From assembly GCA_000697665.1 (NCBI GenBank), contig KL197731.1, positions 1 through 64,000 of the forward strand: a stretch of 64,000 bases of DNA, in the 5' to 3' direction. Below are positions 58,048-64,000 of the stretch, one piece after another. The notes under the pieces are model-generated. The model made no database searches and was not told where the DNA came from. It was given only the letters and a program-made list of their open reading frames with translations. The number at the start of each line of letters is the position of its first letter. Position 1 is the stretch's first letter. This DNA comes from Jaapia argillacea MUCL 33604. Taxonomy: Eukaryota; Basidiomycota; Agaricomycetes; Jaapiales; Jaapiaceae. The translations under genes were made by a program, and so were the position numbers.

Positions 58048-59244
58048 GGTGGGGGTGAACGCGAACGTAGTGGGCTATTGGGTGTGGAGGAAAAGTTGGA
58101 GGAAGACGTCCTGCAAGCGGCAATTTCTATTCCCCCTCCAGTGCCGGGCTGGGTGCCGTTTGTCGAAACGTCAAGATTGTCAGAATGCGTCAACCCGAGC
58201 TCCAGATTCCCTTTGGACATCCTCGAACGCTGTTCGGCTCATCTAGCGCAGATATCGAAACGCGAAGCGGTTGTGGACATTCATCTCTACCAAAACAAGA
58301 CGAATCAGCGATTCCTGGGAACACAAATCGCAGTAATTTCAACATGGAGGCAGAACCAATACCATCAACTGACCCTGACGCTTTGCGATCGTACGTATCT
58401 AAGTATGATCTCCGTTTGCCATGCCTGATGCGAACAAGCATTAACCATCATGAATCGATCGAGGCTCGGCCCTGAGAGGGGTTAAAGCCCGACGAAATTA
58501 AAAACCGTCAAGAGACTGATTCGTTGAGAGGTTTCACGACTGGCCAGGTTTTGACAAACTCACAGAGTGAATTCTTCAAGCCATGGCGAGCAGAATACTG
58601 TACATTTTCGACCAACCCGGCGGGGGTTGTGACCTGTGACCACTTGGACACGAAACGGCGCGACGGCGAAGGGGCTAGGGACGTGTGACCGACGGTCAAA
58701 CTTGCGGCGGCGGGAGTGGTATGTGTGGTCCCCAAGGCACACTATCGCGTCCCATATCGTTCTGTTGGTTTTACGACGTTTCTGGAGCTAGAATAATCAC
58801 GATTGGGCCCCGCAGGGCCGAAAAAACTTGAAAACTGGGCCGCGGGAAGGTCCGTCACACCCGGCGGAGGTCCCGGTGACCTGTGACCAAAGCCACGAAA
58901 CGGCGAGGATGAGGGCCCTGTGACCTGTGACCCGCCGGGTTGGTCGAAAATGTACAGTATGGGGGCCCGCGGAAGTTTTGACTGGCGCGGTTTCCATATA
59001 TGGCACAAATACTGATCGCGTCGATGGACAGATAAACGTAACATATGTCCGTGTCGGGGCAGAAATACGTCGGCATCGTGGAATTACAGACACTGGGAAG
59101 GGGAAGGTGAACTGAGCCGTGGCTATCAGTAGTACGGAGAATTAACTTTAACTGGTATCGGTGAATGACCGGGAACATAATACGTAGTCGATACGGGAAT
59201 CAACACATAAGGGCACTAACGGAGGCGAAGATCAGGATCCATCA
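58048..59244. repeat. Intergenic repeat block with a perfect 30-base inverted repeat
   Basis: 58595-58624 and 58931-58960 are perfect reverse complements (30 of 30), 306 bases apart. Between and around them the string TGACCTGTGACC recurs three times (about 58629, 58879 and 58920) and ACGAAACGGCG twice. Short open frames here reflect the repeats, not genes. It could be a non-autonomous element or a hairpin-forming intergenic repeat; no transposase is present. Confidence 0.7.
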
Positions 59245-61098
59245 TCATTCACGGCCCCCCAAAGACCGCCAATTAACTCGGGATGAAAGGCTTCTTTGTT
59301 TTGAGGGAGGGCGGCGTGTCGAAGACTCCAGCAATATGGAGAGACTATGGTCGCCGTTGAGATGTGGTATCCCTGAGGAGTAAGCTGGAGGCGGTCCATT
59401 GAACGTAAACCGATTGTCAGGCGTTAGGTTTTGGGCCTCTTGTGGTTCGTCGTTTGAAAAATCTATGGCAAATTCACCCACAGGTGGTATGGGAGGGAGA
59501 GCTGGCGAGCCATCATCGTAAGAAGGGGACGCATCTGGAAAGATTGTGGTGAGGACCATTTCATCAATCGCAACCTCACACCCACCTTCGATGTCGTACT
59601 CGGAATCGGGGTATGATCGGTGGGAAGGTGTACGAACGGAATCGCCTCCCTCGGTTGCCATGGTGGAAGTCTCCGCCAAAGAGGGGACGTAATTAACCGA
59701 TGACGCCCGCTCAATATGGGCTAAGGGAATCATTTCATGCTCGGAAGGGGTGAGTGCACGATCTTCTTCGGCAATAGGGGTCACGCCCCATGATCGCAGA
59801 CTTGCGTCGATATTGGGAATGCGGGCAGGGTCCGGGGAGTAGACCCCACTGTCGAGGCTGTCGACAGGCGAGCTTGGTGAAGGGGACGGAGTTTCAGAGG
59901 AAGATACTGAGCTTTTGCTTCGTAGGGACCACGAGAAAAGACGCCCAGGATCGCCACTCCGATTTGAAGATTTACCAGTAGTGTGCCGACGACCTCCACC
60001 GGGAGCAACCCACTTAACCGGGGAAGAGCCTTGGCCATGCCCATCCACGCTGCTTGATGGTGACAACAGGGATGGGGCAGTAATAATGGAATCCTGTCCC
60101 ATAGGCCGCTTCCCAGCTTTAACGCTGCTTCTACTACTCTTGGTTGGAGTTACGGCATTCTTGATATGTCGGCGCCCTCCACCTGGTCTCACGACCTTGG
60201 ATCGGTCTGTAGAGAACGTGCGAGTGAAGATAACGCCACCAAGGTCATGCTCCGCTTCGACAAGAACGACTCTCGCCCGCGAGTGTCCATTGTAGTCGCT
60301 TCGGGAAACATTCGCCTCCGAGGGTATTTCCTGAACAACGAGTTTTCCAAATTCACCAATGATCTACATAACCGCCAGAGGTTCAATGGATCGCCCCAAA
60401 TAGATGGAAACAGAGGCGGTGCTCACCGAGCCTTTCTGCGAGCATTCGTGCAGTGCTCCAAACATGTTGGCTGTCCAATCTCGAGCCGTGCTCCTCTTGA
60501 AATCCCGCATCTGCAACTGCTTCGCTGTAATATTGGCATTCAACTGGCCAATCTGGGTCTTCAGCTCGCTAAGGTGCTTTACTCGTTTCTGCGTTTCTTT
60601 GTCGTTAGGGTCCATGCCTGCAAGGGACTGCTCGATGGGAATGGCGTGGCGGAGCATCGTTTCGCGATCGTGAACGAGTTTGTCAACCACTTTTGTGGTT
60701 GACTCGAGATATTGCACATGATGACGAACGGGTTCAATCCGTGCCGAAAACTGGACTAGGGCCGATGTAAAACGGGTCAAGAGTGTGCTGCAAGCTAGAA
60801 GGTGGTCCTGTAGCGGTTGTGATGTGAGTAATTACGACCTGTGGGCTGGTATGGGGGGGGCTGTACGCACCCGGAAATCGTGACTCTCTCCTTCACCCCA
60901 AGACCCGAGTGCGCTGGATATGTTGGTGAATATATCACCTAGGCGTGGTAATCTTTCCTGGTGTCAAGAGGAGAACAGAAGACCAAGCCAGACGCCTCAC
61001 GTTTGCCGTAACGACTCCTCTGCATCGACGAGTTTGTGAAAGGAATCCTCTTGAATGAAGGTTACGCCAGGGGTCCTACTAGTAGAGGAACTCGCCAT
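59245..61098 (-). CDS. Coiled-coil (BAR-like) protein with PGGGRRH-motif tail, paralogue 2
   Basis: Starts at the ATG at 61098 (MASSSTSRTPGVTFIQEDSF), with introns after RQT, after SHDFR and near QKGSV as in paralogue 1. The helical region shows ISSALGSWGEGESHDFR, TRFTSALVQFSARIEPVRHH, VKHLSELKTQIGQLNANITA, STARDWTANMFGALHECSQK and IIGEFGKLVVQEIPSE. The tail has two motifs (RPGGGRRHIKNA, APGGGRRHTTGKS) and ends LSSRVNWRSLGGRE. Intron positions and motif order equal paralogue 1, proving tandem duplication; the tails are otherwise very diverged. It is the same type of protein as its neighbours, and its function is unknown. Confidence 0.75.
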
Positions 61099-62317
61099 TT
61101 TGACCTCGGGTGAGACGGAGGGAAAGCTAGCAAGTAAGAGAATTCTTCCCAGAGTAGTACTACGTGCACAGCAAGCACTGGCCTCCGAAATTGGTCCACC
61201 GAGCTCTCCATCGAGATTGCGGGCTCTTTGTGGGAGATAGGCGCCTGACCATGCCTAAAGAAACAGAAAGCATAGCCGTTATCGCGAGCTGGGGATCACG
61301 CGTTACGGAAGAATGTTAGGAATAAACTCTAAGTAGTTGGCAGCGCTAACTCCGCAACACAGAGAGTATCATAATGTGTGACTTGCGGTCGAATCTGTCG
61401 AGTAACGGGTCATATATGGTAAGGGGCACTCACGAAGACCAAGGACTCTACTTAAAACGGTGAACAAGGACTCGGACACAAACCAAGGTTGGACGTAAAG
61501 CGCCTTGTGAAGCCCTGATAAATAATATCACAGAACTACAAATATGCAGAAATTCCACAGCCGCACTGACAGCACGCTTATCTTGCACGGCATGGATCAT
61601 GACATCTATTGAGCGTCTCAGCATACGCAAAGCTATCCCCTGGCTATGTAACGCAAACACTTGTCGTTGTCTGTTGATCCACCATTCCAAGAGTAAATAC
61701 GGGAATGAGCGCGTTCACGAAGCCATCAACAACTCCTGAGGAAAACAGCGGAACAAGGGTATCCTTTGGAGGAGTTCCTTGCGAAATTTCTTTCTGAGCT
61801 GAGCAAGCACCGCCGCTTATCGTGGGGACATGGCATACAGCGGTGAGCTACCATCGCTTCTTCGGAAGGTGCGCCTAGTTTACGCAGGGCTGTGCTGTGC
61901 TCCAAAGGATCTGCGGGCGCGATGCTGACAGGCGCACGTCAAATCCGGGTTGACGAACGAAAACAGAATAGTTATGGATGGTCAACGATGAGTATCAATT
62001 TGATGAGGTGTGGACGAGAGATTGGTTGGTTGACCACTGTTTCGAACAGGGTCTGGCAAGAGATCATTTGGAAGGTTCGAGTGGGACATCAAGGAGGGTA
62101 GAACGGAGGAAGGCTTCTATTGAGTCATTGGACGAAGGATATCGAAGGAATGGACCAAATGACGGCGCGAGATTACTTTGCAACGTATTTTGGGAGAGGA
62201 TGATAACATTCGAGAGAGGACGTCTAATCGTGTGGCAAAGGATCCGATCAACTCTCGTGCAACAGACACGCCACCCCAAGCTGGCCAAAAGCAGAATAAA
62301 TCGCCTCTCCCAAACGA
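61099..62317. other. Intergenic between PGGGRRH paralogues
   Basis: About 1.2 kb. A plus-strand frame of 127 codons (61978-62361) overlaps the 3' end of paralogue 3 in antisense and shows no family. Nothing else is recognised. Confidence 0.45.
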
Positions 62318-63870
62318 TCATGATTGCAGATCGAGGAATGTCACACGAGAGGACCTGCTAGATGGATGAGACGGAGGTAAGGCTGGTAGCATAGCCGGGG
62401 TTGATGCGTTCGGCGGCCACGAAACCTCAAATTCGCCGGATGGGATATCTGGGAGGAATGGGGGCGCAGGGGTTACGATGAAGGAGTATTCCTCGATTTC
62501 CGAACCTTTCTCGTCGATTTCTGTGCTCTGATAAGAGGACCTCCGAAGAGATTCGACTGCCCCTGGGGTTTGCGCTAGGATGGGTGTCGGAGGGCGGGAG
62601 GGATCGAAATGTGACGATTCTTGTGATGGGGTGACACTACCCGCGCTTCCCGAAAGATCGTTGGGATTGGTCGGCAAGTGAATCGGGCTGGTGGAAGGAT
62701 CACTGAACCGAGTCGACATAGAACCGCCGTGTTCTTCGAGAAGTCCCCCAGAGATAGAGGCGTCCAGGAGGGGCTGGCAATCTCCTGGTGTAGGGTCTCG
62801 AGGGAGCCTCGCCCGACCCAAGGCAAACCAAGTATGATCACTGATGGCCTTTCGAATCGGAGCGGGAATATAATGTACGCGCCCTCCGCCCGGTCGTATA
62901 GATGAATTTGTTGATGAATGTCCATGGGAAGAGTCGGGGGATACTGGTATCTCGACCTGAAGTAGTCGCGACCCACGTGAGTCGAGGTTAGGGATATCAT
63001 GGGTGGTATGCGATGATGGGTTGGTGGGACCAGAGTCCATCGGCACCGGGGCATTGTTGGATTGGCTCGTTTTCTTGAAAACGGATGGACTCGGAGCCTT
63101 CTCCGTATGTTTGTGGGGGCGATGCCTCCTCCCTCCACCCGGGACAGAAAACCTCGTATCAGAAGGCTGGGATGAAAAGGGAACAATGCCAAGCCAGAGA
63201 TCGGCGTCTGCGACCAGCGCGGTGGGGGTTGTTTGAGAGGTGGGATCAATCCGTCCGAAGCTGCTTTGTCGCGATACCAGGGAATCTGTATCTCTGACAA
63301 TGCGTTTTCCACAGTCGCCTATAATCTATGTCATTGGGTTGAATGTGGGTGAGAAGGAGTAGAGAAGACCTGAAGGGTGATGCGCACCACACCCTTCTCT
63401 GAACATTCTTGGATGGCACCAAACACCAATGATACCCATGCCATCAGATCCGCTTCAGAGTCAGAGTATTGAGACAGGGGATGCAGTCGCTCGCAACAGA
63501 TTCCGAGAGCAGAAGAATAACGAGTGAAAAGTTTGCTGCATGATTGGAAATGAGTCTAACGGTTGGTTAGGAGGATGGTCTATCTGTCAGAAACGAGCAA
63601 ACATACCCGTATGAAACTATCCTCAAAGGACTCCAAAGACGTGGAAACGACCTTGAATTCATCGCTGAGTGACTTGAAACTACGTAACAGGTGTCGTTAG
63701 TTCGTGCCCTGCTAATACGAATACGCTGTAGCTGAAAAAGAAACGAACGACTGGAGGATGGAAGCCTGCGCATTGAGAAGACTTTGAAAAGGATCAATAC
63801 TACGGTTCCGCACGACTCTTTTGCCCTTTTCCGCGCTCGTAGAGGGGAGAGGAGCACTCGACGCGAACAT
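62318..63870 (-). CDS. Coiled-coil (BAR-like) protein with PGGGRRH-motif tail, paralogue 3
   Basis: Most diverged of the three. The likely start is the ATG at 63870 (MFASSAPLPSTSAEKGKRVV). The helical part is shorter but keeps SLSDEFKVVSTSLESFEDSF, FTRYSSALGICCERLHPLSQ, ADLMAWVSLVFGAIQECSEK and IIGDCGKRIVRD. The tail carries VPGGGRRHRPHK and RPGGGRVHYIPAPI, with one Arg replaced by Val in the second motif, and ends SSRVTFLDLQS. The middle coiled-coil segment between the Cys pair and MAWVSL appears to be missing compared with paralogues 1 and 2, which may be a real deletion. Exon limits in the first half are not fully worked out. Confidence 0.65.
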
Positions 63871-64000
63871 CGTGGTGGAGGGAAGGCCAGTCACTAACCT
63901 GGCTTCAGCCCTCCGTCGTCACATATTAGTTTGGGCGCCTGTAGACGGATCTCAATCCGGAACCTGTGGGGTCACACTGCAACGAGAGCCGAGCGCCATT
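63871..64000. other. Window edge
   Basis: 130 bases upstream of paralogue 3, probably its promoter. Nothing else is visible. Confidence 0.3.

Noticed and set aside
58078-58428. 116-codon plus-strand frame before the inverted-repeat block
   Set aside because: It starts in the divergent promoter of the PGGGRRH gene and shows no family features; two other frames overlap it with equal merit.

Overview
The window is nuclear DNA of a filamentous basidiomycete, most likely an Agaricomycete. Genes are split by many 48-70 base GT-AG introns, F-box genes of the type expanded in mushrooms are present, and the secreted enzymes (GH12, phospholipase B, CPL1-type protein) are typical of such fungi. One 20-N assembly gap lies at 39967-39986. 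For most multi-exon genes I traced the splice junctions by hand; where exon lengths are given, they add up to an exact multiple of three, which supports the models.

Layout. 0-3.6 kb: unassigned sequence, then an F-box gene lacking a visible start. 3.8-7.7 kb: a stand-alone HyuB half of 5-oxoprolinase and a membrane protein, both on the minus strand. 8.4-18.1 kb: two phospholipase B genes in tandem, flanked by two related F-box genes. 18.5-24.7 kb: conserved plus-strand housekeeping genes (WASP/Las17, UBR7, proteasome beta-3, a SPRY protein). 24.9-31.8 kb: secreted proteins: a Pro/Leu/Gly-repeat protein built from tandemly duplicated exon+intron units, a CPL1-domain protein and a GH12 endoglucanase. 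33.0-35.3 kb: a 4-coumarate-CoA-ligase-like enzyme.

35.8-52.4 kb is the accessory core. It holds a beta-trefoil + LamG fusion gene, two nearly identical stand-alone beta-trefoil genes, an Hsp70-like (HSPA12-type) ATPase gene, a gene fusing a beta-trefoil domain to an Hsp70-like ATPase, a chimeric Hsp70 pseudogene and several segmental duplications. The trefoil domains share intron positions and a 64-base third exon, so they are one family recombined onto different partners. This is the best candidate for something undescribed: a lectin-like sensor domain joined to an Hsp70-type ATPase.

53.0-55.8 kb: Mo25/Hym1 and glucosamine-6-phosphate N-acetyltransferase. 56.1-63.9 kb: three tandem paralogues of a coiled-coil (BAR-like) protein with a long disordered tail carrying a repeated PGGGRRH motif. 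An intergenic block between the first two has a perfect 30-base inverted repeat.

No tRNA, rRNA, CRISPR or intact transposon gene was found. Functions of the trefoil, Hsp70-like and PGGGRRH proteins are inferred from domain resemblance only.
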